64,000 nt of DNA from Pseudomonas sp. B21-023 (GCF_024749165.1 NZ_CP087190.1:2267501-2331500), one strand, 5' to 3'; positions 44,288-53,688 are shown, numbered from the stretch's first letter. The notes: generated by a model from the sequence alone, not told the origin. A program made the numbers and translations.

Positions 44288-45382
44288 ATGAATAGCAAGG
44301 CAATACTTGGCAGTGCCCTGGTGCTGGCCCTGGCCACCGCCGGTGGCCTGGCCTGGCGCCACACCGGGGAGGCCCAGGCAACGGCAGCCGCGCCGCGGCA
44401 CCTGGTCAAGGTGGCCCTGGCCACGGTACAGAAAGCACCGCAGAAACGCGCCTTCGCCGGCGTCGGCGAGCTGGAGGCGGTGCACCAGGTGCTGGTGTCG
44501 GCCGAGATCGGCGGGCGGGTGACGGCGATCAACTTCAGCTCCGGCCAGCAGGTGCGCAAGGGTGATGTGCTGGTCACCCTCAACGATGCCCCGGAGCAGG
44601 CCGAGCGCCTGCGCCTGAAGGCCCAGCTGGACAATGCGCGGACCAACTACCGGCGCGTCAAGGACCTGCTGCGCGAGAACGCCGCCACCCAGGAACAGCT
44701 GGACAACGCCCTGGCGGCCCGCGACATGGCCCAGGGCGAGCTGGCCCGTACCGAGGCGGTGATCGCCCAGAAGGCGGTGCGCGCACCCTTCGACGGGCGC
44801 CTGGGTATCCGCCGGGTGAACCAGGGCCAGTACCTCAATGTCGGCGACCCGGTGGTCAGCCTGATCGACACCCGCCGCCTGTACGTCAACTTCTCCCTCG
44901 AGGAGCAGCTCAGCGCCCAGCTGCGCACCGGCCAGGCGGTCGAGGTGCGGTTGGATGCCTTCCCCGATACGGCCTTCACCGCGCACATCACCGCCATCGA
45001 CCCCTTGATCGGCCGTTCGCGCACGGTGCAGGTGCAGGCCACCCTGGCCAAGCCCGATGCGCGCCTGTCGGCCGGCATGTATGCCAGCGTGCAGGTTGCC
45101 AGCCCCGATGACGGCCAGGTGCTGACCGTGCCGGAAACCGCCGTTGCCTATACCGCTTACGGCGACACGGTGTTCGTCGCCCGCCACGATGCCGCCGCCG
45201 ATGCCCTGGTGGTGCAGCGTGTGGCGGTGCGGACCGGTGAACGCCAGGCCGGGCGGGTGGTGATCGAGCAGGGCTTGCGCGAGGACGACCAGGTAGTGGT
45301 GTCCGGGCAGTTGCGCCTGAGCGACGGCGCCGCCGTGCAAGCCACCGAAGACACCCTGCAGGCCCCGGCCAGCGGCGCCTGA
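44288..45382 (+). CDS. RND efflux adaptor, MexH-like
   Basis: A 364-residue periplasmic membrane-fusion protein with an uncleaved or Sec-type N-terminal helix (MNSKAILGSALVLALA). It has lipoyl halves (VSAEIGGRVTAINFSSGQQV and VRAPFDGRLGIRRVNQGQYL), a helical hairpin between them and a C-terminal beta-barrel (PETAVAYTAYGDTVFVA). A much longer open frame from 43808 is the wrong frame for the upstream gene. ATG 44288 starts the family fold. It is followed 18 bases later by the RND gene. Confidence 0.88.
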   Translation: MNSKAILGSALVLALATAGGLAWRHTGEAQATAAAPRHLVKVALATVQKAPQKRAFAGVGELEAVHQVLVSAEIGGRVTAINFSSGQQVRKGDVLVTLNDAPEQAERLRLKAQLDNARTNYRRVKDLLRENAATQEQLDNALAARDMAQGELARTEAVIAQKAVRAPFDGRLGIRRVNQGQYLNVGDPVVSLIDTRRLYVNFSLEEQLSAQLRTGQAVEVRLDAFPDTAFTAHITAIDPLIGRSRTVQVQATLAKPDARLSAGMYASVQVASPDDGQVLTVPETAVAYTAYGDTVFVARHDAAADALVVQRVAVRTGERQAGRVVIEQGLREDDQVVVSGQLRLSDGAAVQATEDTLQAPASGA

Positions 45383-45400
45383 CCCCAGCGAGAAAACGCC

Positions 45401-48400
45401 ATGACATTCACCGACCTGTTCGTGCGCCGGCCTGTGCTGGCGCTGGTGGTCAGCACCTTGATCCTGCTGCTGGGGCTGCTGTCGCTGCTGCAGTTGCCGA
45501 TCCGCCAGTACCCCTTGCTGGAAAGCTCGACCATCACCGTGACCACCGAGTACCCCGGCGCCCCCGCCGAGCTGATGCAGGGTTTCGTCACTCAGCCGAT
45601 CGCCCAGGCGGTGTCGTCGGTGGAAGGTATCGACTACCTGTCGTCCTCGTCGGTGCAGGGCCGTAGCCTGGTGACCGTGCGCATGGAGCTGAACCGCGAC
45701 TCGACCCAGGCCCTCACCGAGGTGATGGCCAAGGTCAACCAGGTGCGTTTCCGCCTGCCGGAGCGGGCCTACGATCCGGTGATCGAGCGTTCGGCGGGCG
45801 AGTCCACGGCCGTGGCCTACATCGGTTTTGCCAGCGCGAGCCTGCCGATCCCGGCCATGACCGACTACCTCACCCGGGTGGTCGAGCCGCTGCTCAGTAC
45901 CATCGAGGGTGTGGCCAAGGTCCAGGTGTTCGGTGGCCAGACCCTGTCCATGCGCCTGTGGATCGACCCGGCGCGCCTGGCCGCCCGGGGCCTGACCGCG
46001 GCCGACGTGGCCGAGGCGGTGCGCCGCAACAACTACCAGGCGGCGCCGGGCAAGGTGAAGGGCCAGTATGTGATCGCCAATATCCGCGTCGACACCGACC
46101 TGACCTCGGTCGGCGACTTCCGTGAGCTGGTGATCCGCAACGACGGCAACGGCCTGGTGCGCATCCGCGACATCGGCACGGTCGAGCTGGGCGCGGCTTC
46201 GGCCGAGACCAGCGCCAGCATGGACGGCGTGCCGGCGGTGCACCTGGGGTTGTTCGCCACCCCGGGCGGCAACCCGCTGGTGATCGTCGACGGCATTCGC
46301 CAGTTGCTGCCACAGATTCGCCAGACCCTGCCGCCGGACGTCAAGGCGGAGCTTGCCTTCGAGACGGCGCGTTTCATCCAGGCCTCCATCGACGAGGTAA
46401 CCAAGACCTTGCTTGAGGCCTTGGCAATCGTCGTGGTGGTGATTTACCTGTGCCTGGGCTCGCTGCGCACGGTGCTGATTCCGGTGGTGACCATCCCGCT
46501 GTCGATGCTCGGGGCCGCGGCGCTGATGCTGGCCTTCGGTTTCAGCGTCAATCTGCTTACCCTGCTGGCCATGGTGCTTGCGGTGGGGCTGGTGGTGGAC
46601 GACGCCATTGTCGTGGTGGAGAACGTCCACCGCCATATCGAGGAAGGGCGCACGCCGGTGGCGGCGGCATTGATCGGCGCCCGTGAGGTGGCCGGGCCGG
46701 TGATCGCCATGACCATCACCCTGGCTGCAGTGTACGCGCCGATCGGCATGATGGGCGGCTTGACCGGCGCGTTGTTCCGCGAGTTTGCCCTGACCCTGGC
46801 CGGGGCGGTGGTGGTCTCCGGCGTGGTGGCCCTGACCCTGTCGCCAGTGATGAGCTCGTTCCTGCTCGACGCCCGCCAGTCCGAGGGGCGCATGGCCCAT
46901 GCGGCCAACCGTTTCTTCGACTGGCTGGCCGAGCGCTACGCCCATGTGCTGGGCTTCTCGCTGAAACACCGCTGGATCAGCGTCGGTTTCGCCTTGCTGG
47001 TGCTGGTCAGCCTGCCGCTGTTGTACGCCTTGCCGCAGCGCGAACTGGCGCCGACCGAGGACCAGGCCGGGCTGCTCACCGCGATCAAGGCGCCACAGCA
47101 CGCCAACCTGGCCTATGTGGAGCGCTTCGCCGACAAGCTCGACGCGGTCTACCGGACCCTGCCAGAGACCGTCAGCACCTGGATCATCAACGGCAGCGAC
47201 GGCATCGCCTCGGGCATCGGCGGCATCAACCTGCAACCATGGGGCGAGCGCGAACGCAATGCCTCGCAGATCCAGCTCGACCTGCAGGCGGCGGTGAACG
47301 ATGTCGAGGGCACCAGCATCTTCGCCTTCCAGCTGCCCGCGCTGCCGGGCTCCACCGGTGGCCTGCCGGTGCAGATGGTGCTGCGCAGCTCGCAGGACTA
47401 CCGGGTGCTGTTCGACACCATGGAGCAGGTCAAGGCCAAGGCGCGGCAGAGCGGCCTGTTCGCCGTGGTCGACAGCGACCTGGACTACAACAACCCGGTG
47501 GTGCAGGTGCGGGTCGACCGGGCCAAGGCCAACAGCATGGGTATCCGCATGCAGGACATCGGCGAGTCGCTGGCGGTGCTGGTGGGCGAGAACTACCTCA
47601 ACCGCTTCGGCCTGGATGGCCGCTCCTATGATGTGATCGCGCAGAGCCCGCGTGACCAGCGCCTGACCCCGCAGGCCCTGACCCGGCAGTACGTGCGCAG
47701 CGAGGAGGGCCGGCTGGTGCCCCTGTCCACCGTGGTGCAGGTCAGCGAGCAGGTCGAGCCCAACCGCCTGACTCAGTTCAACCAGCAGAACGCCGCGACC
47801 TTCCAGGGTATTCCGGCGGCCGGCGTCACCCTGGGCGACACCGTGGCCTTCCTCGAGCAGGCCGCCGCCGAACTGCCGGCGGGCTTCAGCATCGACTGGC
47901 AGTCCGACGCGCGCCAGTACCAGCAGGAGGGCAACGCCCTGATGCTGGCCTTCCTCGCCGCCGTGGTGGTGATCTACCTGGTGCTGGCGGCGCAGTACGA
48001 AAGCCTGGTCGATCCGCTGATCATCCTGATCACCGTGCCGCTGTCGATCAGCGGTGCCCTGCTACCGCTGGCGCTGGGGGTGGCCACGGTGAACATCTAC
48101 ACGCAGATCGGCCTGGTGACGCTGATCGGTCTGATCAGCAAGCACGGCATCCTCATGGTCGAATTTGCCAACACCTTGCAGGCCGAGCAGCACCTGGACC
48201 GGCGCACGGCCATCGGCAAGGCAGCGCAGATCCGCTTGCGGCCGATCCTGATGACCACGGCGGCCATGGTGGTGGGGCTGATCCCGCTGTTGTTCGCCTC
48301 CGGTGCCGGTGCTGCCAGCCGCTTCGGGCTCGGCGTGGTGATTGTCACCGGGATGCTGGTCGGCACCTTGTTCACCCTGTTCGTGCTGCCGACCATCTAC

Positions 48401-48484
48401 AGCCTGCTGGCCCGTGACCATGCCAGCACGGCGCGTTCGGCACGGGCCCGATCGTTGGCCGAAACCCTGGAGGGGCAGCCATGA
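45401..48484 (+). CDS. RND efflux transporter, MexI-like
   Basis: A 1027-residue HAE1 transporter starting MTFTDLFVRRPVLALVVSTL. From memory the protein follows P. aeruginosa MexI closely over long stretches, for example LPIRQYPLLESSTITVTTEY and IYTQIGLVTLIGLISKHGI. The proton-relay motif GLVVDDAIVVVENVHRHIEE is intact. MexGHI-OpmD exports phenazine and quinolone-related molecules. Here the pump may carry similar redox-active heterocycles, including the azapteridine made 10-17 kb away. Its stop overlaps the next start by four bases. Confidence 0.9.
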   Translation: MTFTDLFVRRPVLALVVSTLILLLGLLSLLQLPIRQYPLLESSTITVTTEYPGAPAELMQGFVTQPIAQAVSSVEGIDYLSSSSVQGRSLVTVRMELNRDSTQALTEVMAKVNQVRFRLPERAYDPVIERSAGESTAVAYIGFASASLPIPAMTDYLTRVVEPLLSTIEGVAKVQVFGGQTLSMRLWIDPARLAARGLTAADVAEAVRRNNYQAAPGKVKGQYVIANIRVDTDLTSVGDFRELVIRNDGNGLVRIRDIGTVELGAASAETSASMDGVPAVHLGLFATPGGNPLVIVDGIRQLLPQIRQTLPPDVKAELAFETARFIQASIDEVTKTLLEALAIVVVVIYLCLGSLRTVLIPVVTIPLSMLGAAALMLAFGFSVNLLTLLAMVLAVGLVVDDAIVVVENVHRHIEEGRTPVAAALIGAREVAGPVIAMTITLAAVYAPIGMMGGLTGALFREFALTLAGAVVVSGVVALTLSPVMSSFLLDARQSEGRMAHAANRFFDWLAERYAHVLGFSLKHRWISVGFALLVLVSLPLLYALPQRELAPTEDQAGLLTAIKAPQHANLAYVERFADKLDAVYRTLPETVSTWIINGSDGIASGIGGINLQPWGERERNASQIQLDLQAAVNDVEGTSIFAFQLPALPGSTGGLPVQMVLRSSQDYRVLFDTMEQVKAKARQSGLFAVVDSDLDYNNPVVQVRVDRAKANSMGIRMQDIGESLAVLVGENYLNRFGLDGRSYDVIAQSPRDQRLTPQALTRQYVRSEEGRLVPLSTVVQVSEQVEPNRLTQFNQQNAATFQGIPAAGVTLGDTVAFLEQAAAELPAGFSIDWQSDARQYQQEGNALMLAFLAAVVVIYLVLAAQYESLVDPLIILITVPLSISGALLPLALGVATVNIYTQIGLVTLIGLISKHGILMVEFANTLQAEQHLDRRTAIGKAAQIRLRPILMTTAAMVVGLIPLLFASGAGAASRFGLGVVIVTGMLVGTLFTLFVLPTIYSLLARDHASTARSARARSLAETLEGQP

Positions 48485-49875
48485 AGCCGGTATTCGTCGT
48501 ATCCCTGCTGGCCCTGGCCTTGTCGGCCTGCAGCGTCGGCCCCGACTACCGCAAGCCCGAGGCACCTGCCAGTGGTCTGCACAGTCCGCAGCGCGCCGCC
48601 TTCGCCGCCCGTGGCGAGATGCCGGAGCAGTGGTGGCGGTTCTTCGACGATCCGCAGCTGGTGCGTCTGGTCGACCAGGCCCTGGTCAACAACCACGATA
48701 TCCGCCAGGCCCATGCCAACCTGCTGGCGGCGCGGGCGCTGTTCGACGACCGCAGCCTCGACCGCTACCCCTGGGTCACCGCCCGCGCTGGCTACAACCA
48801 GAGCCTGGAGCAGCAGCAACCGGCCGATGGCAGCGACCCGCGGCGCATGCGCACCGAGCAGTACCGCGCCGGATTCGACGTGCAGTGGGAGATCGACCTG
48901 TTCGGCCGCCTGCAGCGCCTGACCGACGCCGCCGAGGCGCGTGCCGACGCGGCGGCGGCTGACCTTCGCCAGGTGCGCTTGAGCATCGCCGCCGAGGTGG
49001 CGCGCAATTACTACCTCAAGCTCGGGCTCAAACGCAGCCTGGTGGTGGCCGAGGATCAGGTCGAGGCCTGGCGCGAGACCCTGCAACTGACCAGCGCCCA
49101 GGTGCGCGCCGGCAGTGGCCAGTACGAAGACCAGCAGAACGCCCATGCCAACCTGTTGCTCAGCGAGGCGGCGGTACCGCCGTTGCAGGCGGCCATCGAG
49201 CAGGCGAGCTATCGCCTCGATGTGTTGACCGGGCAGGTGCCGGGCAGCCAGGAGCAGGGCGCCGCGCCGTTCCTGCCGCCATTGGCGCGGCAGTTGCCGC
49301 TGGGTGACGTTGATGCGCTGATTGGCCAGCGACCTGATGTGGTCAGTGCCGAGCGTGAGCTGGCGGCCAGCACCGAGGATGTCGGCGCGGCGACGGCCGA
49401 GCTGTACCCGCGTCTGGACCTGGGCGGCTTCATCGGTTTCTTCGCCTTGCGCAGCGGCGACCTGGGCAGCGCGGCCCGCGCTTATGAGCTGGCGCCGATG
49501 GTCACCTGGCCGGCCTTGCGCCTGGGCAATGCCCGCGCCCGCCTGCGGGTGCGCGAGGCGCTGGCCGAGGGCAGCCAGGCGCGCTACCAGCAGGCGGTGC
49601 TGCTGGCCCGCGAGGAAGTGGAGAACGCCGTTACGCAACTGGTGCGCAACCAGGCGCGGCTGCAAAGCCTGGTGGCCTCCGCCGGGCACGGCAGCGAGGC
49701 CATCGACATTGCCAACAAGCGCTATCGGCGCGGGGCCGGCACCTACCTGGCGGTGCTCGAGAACCAGCGTGCGCTGTTCTCGATCAAGCGCGAGGTGGCG
49801 GAGGCGGAGACGGCCTCGTACCTGGATGCGATTGCGCTGTACAAAGCCTTGGGGTGGGGGAGCGAGGCGATGTAG
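48481..49875 (+). CDS. Outer-membrane efflux lipoprotein, OpmD-like
   Basis: A 464-residue outer-membrane channel with lipobox LALSACSVGPDYRKP and two efflux repeats. It contains the family blocks QWWRFFDDPQLVRLVDQAL, EIDLFGRLQRLTDAAEARA, IGQRPDVVSAERELAAS and FFALRSGDLGS. It overlaps the RND gene (ATGA), completing a DUF2165-MFP-RND-OMF operon with its own channel. Confidence 0.9.
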   Translation: MKPVFVVSLLALALSACSVGPDYRKPEAPASGLHSPQRAAFAARGEMPEQWWRFFDDPQLVRLVDQALVNNHDIRQAHANLLAARALFDDRSLDRYPWVTARAGYNQSLEQQQPADGSDPRRMRTEQYRAGFDVQWEIDLFGRLQRLTDAAEARADAAAADLRQVRLSIAAEVARNYYLKLGLKRSLVVAEDQVEAWRETLQLTSAQVRAGSGQYEDQQNAHANLLLSEAAVPPLQAAIEQASYRLDVLTGQVPGSQEQGAAPFLPPLARQLPLGDVDALIGQRPDVVSAERELAASTEDVGAATAELYPRLDLGGFIGFFALRSGDLGSAARAYELAPMVTWPALRLGNARARLRVREALAEGSQARYQQAVLLAREEVENAVTQLVRNQARLQSLVASAGHGSEAIDIANKRYRRGAGTYLAVLENQRALFSIKREVAEAETASYLDAIALYKALGWGSEAM

Positions 49876-49954
49876 CCTGTGTTGCCAGGTACGCTGTGGC
49901 AGCCCGGCAAGACATGCGGGCTTCCCTCCTTTGGCAAGACCACGAGCAATGGCC

Positions 49955-49978
49955 TAATTTTCCCCGCGCGCCTTTCGT
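49955..49978 (+). promoter_or_regulatory. PvdS iron-starvation box before mbtH
   Basis: TAATT (49955-49959), exactly 16 bases, then CGT (49976-49978). This matches the PvdS sigma-factor consensus TAAAT-N16/17-CGT with one substitution. It lies 60 bases before the mbtH start. The same TAATT-N16-CGT form recurs upstream of the hydroxylase at 61173, and the perfect TAAAT form at 62557. Confidence 0.72.
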
Positions 49979-50038
49979 TTTCATGAAAGCCGCCCTGCGC
50001 CCGGCGCGTTCGGCCCTCATCATTCAAGGAGACAGGCA

Positions 50039-50260
50039 ATGACTTCCGTTTTCGACCGCGACGATATCCAGTTCCAGGTAGTGGTCAACCACGAAGAGCA
50101 GTATTCCATCTGGCCCGACTACAAGGCGATCCCCAATGGCTGGCGCGCGGTGGGCAAGAGCGGCCTGAAGAAGGACTGCCTGGCGTACATCGACGAAGTC
50201 TGGACCGACATGCGCCCACTGAGCCTGCGCCAGAAGATGGCCGAAGCCGTGGCGCAGTAA
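50039..50260 (+). CDS. MbtH-like protein of the pyoverdine locus
   Basis: A 73-residue MbtH family chaperone that binds and activates NRPS adenylation domains. Diagnostic residues are present: [34 protein letters not shown]. An AGGAGACA site precedes the ATG. It corresponds in position to PA2412 of P. aeruginosa, next to a thioesterase gene and the fpv operon. It could serve both the pyoverdine and the lipopeptide synthetases. Confidence 0.93.
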   Translation: MTSVFDRDDIQFQVVVNHEEQYSIWPDYKAIPNGWRAVGKSGLKKDCLAYIDEVWTDMRPLSLRQKMAEAVAQ

Positions 50261-50264
50261 GGCG

Positions 50265-50984
50265 GTGTCGACCCTGAACCTGCTGTGCCTGCCGTATTCC
50301 GGTGCCAGTGCGATGGTCTACAGCCGCTGGCGACGCAAGCTGCCGGCCTGGCTGCAGGTGCGCCCGGTAGAGCTGCCCGGGCGCGGCGCGCGCATGGGCG
50401 ATCCGCTGCACACCGACCTGCGGGCCCTGGCCCGGCAGTTGGCCCATGAGCAGCGCGCTGTCACCCATGCGCCTTACGCCGTGCTCGGGCACAGCCTGGG
50501 GGCGCTGGTCGCCTTCGAGCTGGCCCATGAGTTGCGTGCACTCGGCTGCCCGCCGCCAGTGGCCTTGTTCGCCTGCGGCACTGCGGCGCCGACCCGGCGC
50601 GAGGATTACGCCGGTGGCAAATGGACCGAACCGCGTGGCGATGCCGAATTGATCGCCGAACTGCGCAAGCTCGGTGGCACCTCCGAGGAGGTGCTGGCCA
50701 ACGAAGAGCTCATGAGCCTGGCCTTGCCGATCGTGCAGGCGGATTTCCTGCTTTGCGGCCGTTATGCGTATGAGCAGCGCCTGCCATTGCAATGTCCCTT
50801 GCATGTATTCGCCGGCGAGAACGATCGCGCCAATGATGAACAATTGCAGGCCTGGGGGCGGGAGACGGTTGGCGAGTATTCGCTGGCGAAGTTTCCGGGA
50901 GGGCATTTCTTTATACATGAGCATGAAGATCGTGTGCTTGATGTGCTGTGCAGGACGTTGGAGCCATTGCGGCTTTGTGCGTGA
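50265..50984 (+). CDS. Type II thioesterase of NRPS type
   Basis: A 239-residue alpha/beta hydrolase that removes wrong or stalled acyl groups from carrier proteins. The nucleophile Ser lies in LGHSLGALVAF (about residue 77), and the catalytic His in GGHFFIHEH near 215. An RELPGRG-like start block is also seen (VELPGRGARM). It begins with GTG four bases after mbtH and is co-transcribed with it from the PvdS box. It corresponds to PA2411 in P. aeruginosa. Confidence 0.9.
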   Translation: MSTLNLLCLPYSGASAMVYSRWRRKLPAWLQVRPVELPGRGARMGDPLHTDLRALARQLAHEQRAVTHAPYAVLGHSLGALVAFELAHELRALGCPPPVALFACGTAAPTRREDYAGGKWTEPRGDAELIAELRKLGGTSEEVLANEELMSLALPIVQADFLLCGRYAYEQRLPLQCPLHVFAGENDRANDEQLQAWGRETVGEYSLAKFPGGHFFIHEHEDRVLDVLCRTLEPLRLCA

Positions 50985-51108
50985 TGGACAGGGCGGTTTA
51001 TAGAATTCGTCTTACAGTTTGATAATTCTGCAGTGGCCTCACGCCCGGTTGTCGGCGAGAGGCCTGACTGCATATAAGAACTTCCAACTCCCAGTCCAAA
51101 ACTTATTT

Positions 51109-51143
51109 TCTTGCTCTTGCTCTTGCTCTTGCTCTGCTCTTGC
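51109..51143. repeat. TCTTGC hexanucleotide array
   Basis: Four perfect tandem TCTTGC units (51109-51132), a one-base-deleted unit and a further TCTTGC. It lies outside the left arm of the large inverted repeat. It is prone to slipped-strand length change. Confidence 0.85.
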
Positions 51144-51177
51144 TTCTAAGTGCGCGATAGTTCAGGCGACACAAATT

Positions 51178-51784
51178 GCGACTTCAGGAGGCCGAACGCA
51201 GGTCTTGCGGAGGGAGGTGACGGGCATGGATGCCCGTCAAGCGCTGCGCCCCAGGATGGGGCGTTCAGCGCGGTCCTCCCGGGAGCAAGGCCGGAGTGAG
51301 GGGACCCCGGAGCGAAGCGTAGGGGCCGGATGAATGGAGCGAGGATTTTTTGGTTCCTTTTTGATCCTTCAAAAAGGGACCCGCCGTAAGGGCGGAAAGG
51401 TGATTGTGCGTCACCATCGTAAATGAATGCGTATATAACTTTTAAAACATACGCTGTGTAAGTCAAAGTCAAAGTCAAAGTCAAAGTCAAAGTCAAATGC
51501 GATTGGCGTGGGTTTTTACAGTTGTAAGCGCATTCATTTGCTATAATGACGCATATTCACCCTTTCGCCACCCGGCGAGTCACTTTTTGTCAAACGCGAC
51601 AAAAAGTAACCAAAAAACGCTGCGCTCCATTCATCCGGCCCTCCGCTTCGCTCCGGGTTCCCTCACTCCGGCCTTGCTCCCGGGAGGACCGCGCTGAACG
51701 CCCCATCCTGGGGCGCAGCGCTTGACGGGCATCCATGCCCGTCACCTCCCTCCGCAAGACCTCCGTTCGGCCTCCTGAAGTCGC
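51178..51784. repeat. Large inverted repeat (about 255-base arms) with central AAGTCA array
   Basis: The left arm (51178-51431) and right arm (51529-51784) are reverse complements with scattered mismatches and small indels. The best-kept stretch, from GACTTCAGGAGGCCGAACG to the GGCCGGATGAATGGAGCG region, is nearly identical over about 170 bases. The loop holds six perfect AAGTCA units (51460-51495). The 992-base space 50985-51976 has no convincing gene. Short open frames at 51146-51496 and 51497-51697 are two copies of the same repeat-encoded peptide (LRFAPGS core). No transposase is present, so this is probably a non-autonomous element or intergenic repeat. Confidence 0.85.
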
Positions 51785-51849
51785 GAAGTTACGGGCGGCG
51801 CCTGGGATGACGCAGCTGTCGCTAGCTGGGTAGGGCGCTAGACTCCTGA

Positions 51850-51899
<50 letters not shown>

Positions 51900-51976
51900 T
51901 TGCCCAGGTGCTGCTTTGATTGACGTCATCCCGCGCCTGGGTAAGGCTAGCCTTTTTCCCAGGCATGAGGCTGACA

Positions 51977-52528
51977 ATGCTGATCGATCCTCGCAAGGCC
52001 ACGCTGTTGGTCGTCGATATCCAGGAAAAGCTCATCGGCGCGATGAGCGATCCCGAGGGCACGGCGGCCCGCGCCCGCTGGCTGCTGGCGGCAACCGCCG
52101 AACTCGAGCTGCCCACCGTGATCTCCGAGCAGTATCCCAAGGGTCTGGGCCACACCCTGGCCACCCTCAAGGCCGCGGCGCCAGCCGCTGAGATTGTCGA
52201 GAAAATGCACTTCTCCTGCGTCGCCGCCGAATGCCTGCCGCCCAGCCTGCTGGCGCGCGAGCAGGTGATCGTCTGTGGCATGGAGACCCATGTCTGCGTG
52301 CTGCAGACCGTGCTCGGCCTGCTGGCCCTGGGCAAGCAGGTGTTCGTGGTCGAGGATACCTGCGACAGCCGCACCCCGGCCAGCAAGGCGGCGGGCCTGG
52401 CGCGCATGCGCGATGCCGGGGCGCAGGTGGTCACCCGCGAGATGGTGCTGTTCGAATTGCTGCGCAGCTCCAGCCATCCGCTGTTCCGCCAGATCAGCAA
52501 GACCTACCTGGTGGGGGAGCAACCCTGA
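51977..52528 (+). CDS. Isochorismatase-like cysteine hydrolase
   Basis: A 183-residue hydrolase of the isochorismatase superfamily. Asp14 (LLVVDIQEKL), a mid-protein Lys and Cys in CGMETHVCVLQTVL form the expected triad. ATG 51977 is preceded by AGG at suitable spacing. ATG 51965 is possible. It overlaps the DUF1615 gene by four bases. The substrate is unknown, and it is not evidently a siderophore isochorismatase since no salicylate or catechol genes are present. Confidence 0.85.
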   Translation: MLIDPRKATLLVVDIQEKLIGAMSDPEGTAARARWLLAATAELELPTVISEQYPKGLGHTLATLKAAAPAAEIVEKMHFSCVAAECLPPSLLAREQVIVCGMETHVCVLQTVLGLLALGKQVFVVEDTCDSRTPASKAAGLARMRDAGAQVVTREMVLFELLRSSSHPLFRQISKTYLVGEQP

Positions 52529-53607
52529 ACGGGCGTCTGTTGGCCTTCGGGCTGCTGGCACTGGGCCTGCTGCAGGGCTGCGCGGGGCGCCGCGAAGAGG
52601 CGCCGGAGGCCGACCCGGCCAAGGTCCGCGCCCAGCTCATGCGCCTGCTGCCGGCCCAGGTCAAGGACCGCCAGGGTTGGGCCGAGGATATCCAGGTGGC
52701 CTTTCAGGCCCAGGGCATCAGCCCGAGCAAGAGCAACCTGTGCGCCGTGCTGGCGGTGACCGAGCAGGAGTCCACCTTCAATGCCGACCCTCAAGTGCCA
52801 AACCTGGGCCGCATCGCCCGGGAAGAGATCGACCGCCGGGCAGCTCGGCTGCATGTGCCCCGGCTGCTGGTCGATGGCGCCCTGAGCACGCCTTCGGCCA
52901 ACGGCAAGACCTACCAGCAACGCCTGCTCGCCGTGCGCAGTGAAAAGCAGTTGAGCGCCCTGTACGACGAGGTGATCGGTGGCCTGCCGCTGGGGCGTTC
53001 GCTGCTGGGCGGGCTGAACCCGGTGCGCACCGGCGGGCCGATGCAGGTCAGCGTGGATTTTGCCGAACAACACGCCAAAGGCTATCCCTACGACCACCCG
53101 GGCAGCATTCGCCAGGAAGTGTTCAGCCGCCGTGGCGGGATGTACTTCGGTATCGCCCATCTGCTGGGCTACCCCACCCATTACCCGCGCCAGCTGTACC
53201 GCTTCGCCGACTTCAACGCGGGTTGGTACGCCAGCCGCAACGCCGCGTTCCAGGCGGCGCTGAGCCGGGCCAGTGGGGTGCCGCTGGCGCTCGACGGCGA
53301 CCTGATCGCCCCCGGCGCGATCATGCCCGGCACCACCGAGCAGGCGGCACGCAAGCTGGGGGCGAAGCTGGGGCTGCGCAATCCGCAGATCAGGGCGCAG
53401 CTGGAGAAAGAGAATGACCTGGCGTTGGAGGAGACCGAGCTCTACCACAAGGTCTTCGCCCTGGCCGAAGCCAAGGCTGGCAAGCCCTTGCCAAGGGCGG
53501 TGCTGCCGGGGATCGAGCTGAAGAGCCCGAAAATCACCCGCAAGCTGACCACGGCCTGGTTTGCCGGCAGGGTGGATGAGCGTTATCAGCGTTGCATGAA
53601 GCGCTGA
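52525..53607 (+). CDS. DUF1615 lipoprotein
   Basis: A roughly 360-residue lipoprotein (LLALGLLQGCAGRRE lipobox) of the DUF1615 family. It has a lysozyme-like segment AVTEQESTFNADPQVPNLG and the conserved MQVSVDFAEQ, FSRRGGMYFGIAHLLGYP and DFNAGWYASRNAAFQ blocks. There is no ATG or GTG start in the right place. CTG at 52525, overlapping the upstream TGA as CTGA, has a GGGGGAG site six bases before it. TTG at 52540 has none. I favour the CTG, with uncertainty of five codons. Possibly a peptidoglycan-acting enzyme. Confidence 0.8.
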   Translation: MNGRLLAFGLLALGLLQGCAGRREEAPEADPAKVRAQLMRLLPAQVKDRQGWAEDIQVAFQAQGISPSKSNLCAVLAVTEQESTFNADPQVPNLGRIAREEIDRRAARLHVPRLLVDGALSTPSANGKTYQQRLLAVRSEKQLSALYDEVIGGLPLGRSLLGGLNPVRTGGPMQVSVDFAEQHAKGYPYDHPGSIRQEVFSRRGGMYFGIAHLLGYPTHYPRQLYRFADFNAGWYASRNAAFQAALSRASGVPLALDGDLIAPGAIMPGTTEQAARKLGAKLGLRNPQIRAQLEKENDLALEETELYHKVFALAEAKAGKPLPRAVLPGIELKSPKITRKLTTAWFAGRVDERYQRCMKR

Positions 53608-53618
53608 AGCTGTCGCAG

Positions 53619-53686
53619 CGTGGGAGCGGGCTTGCCCCCCGATAGGGCCGGCATTGCAATCGCGGGTGCAAGCCCGCTCCCATGGC
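53619..53686. repeat. REP-like inverted pair (REPIN)
   Basis: Facing REP units (CGTGGGAGCGGGCTTGCC and its inverse GCAAGCCCGCTCCCATGG) lie between the convergent DUF1615 gene and the end of the fpv operon. Likely a bidirectional 3' end element. Confidence 0.78.
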
Positions 53687-53688
53687 GA

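Noticed and set aside
44177..47236. A 1019-codon minus-strand open frame opposite the mexHI-like genes
   Set aside because: Same cause: high GC3 on the true strand leaves the antisense frame free of stops. No recognisable motif.
51146..51697. Two small proteins beginning MTLTLTLTLT (minus) and MRLAWVFTVV (plus)
   Set aside because: They are encoded by the two arms of the inverted repeat and by the hexanucleotide array. No ribosome site or codon bias supports translation.
51977..52528. Siderophore isochorismatase (EntB/PchB-like pathway)
   Set aside because: No isochorismate synthase, aryl carrier domain or salicylate/catechol gene is present. Only the broad cysteine hydrolase family is supported.
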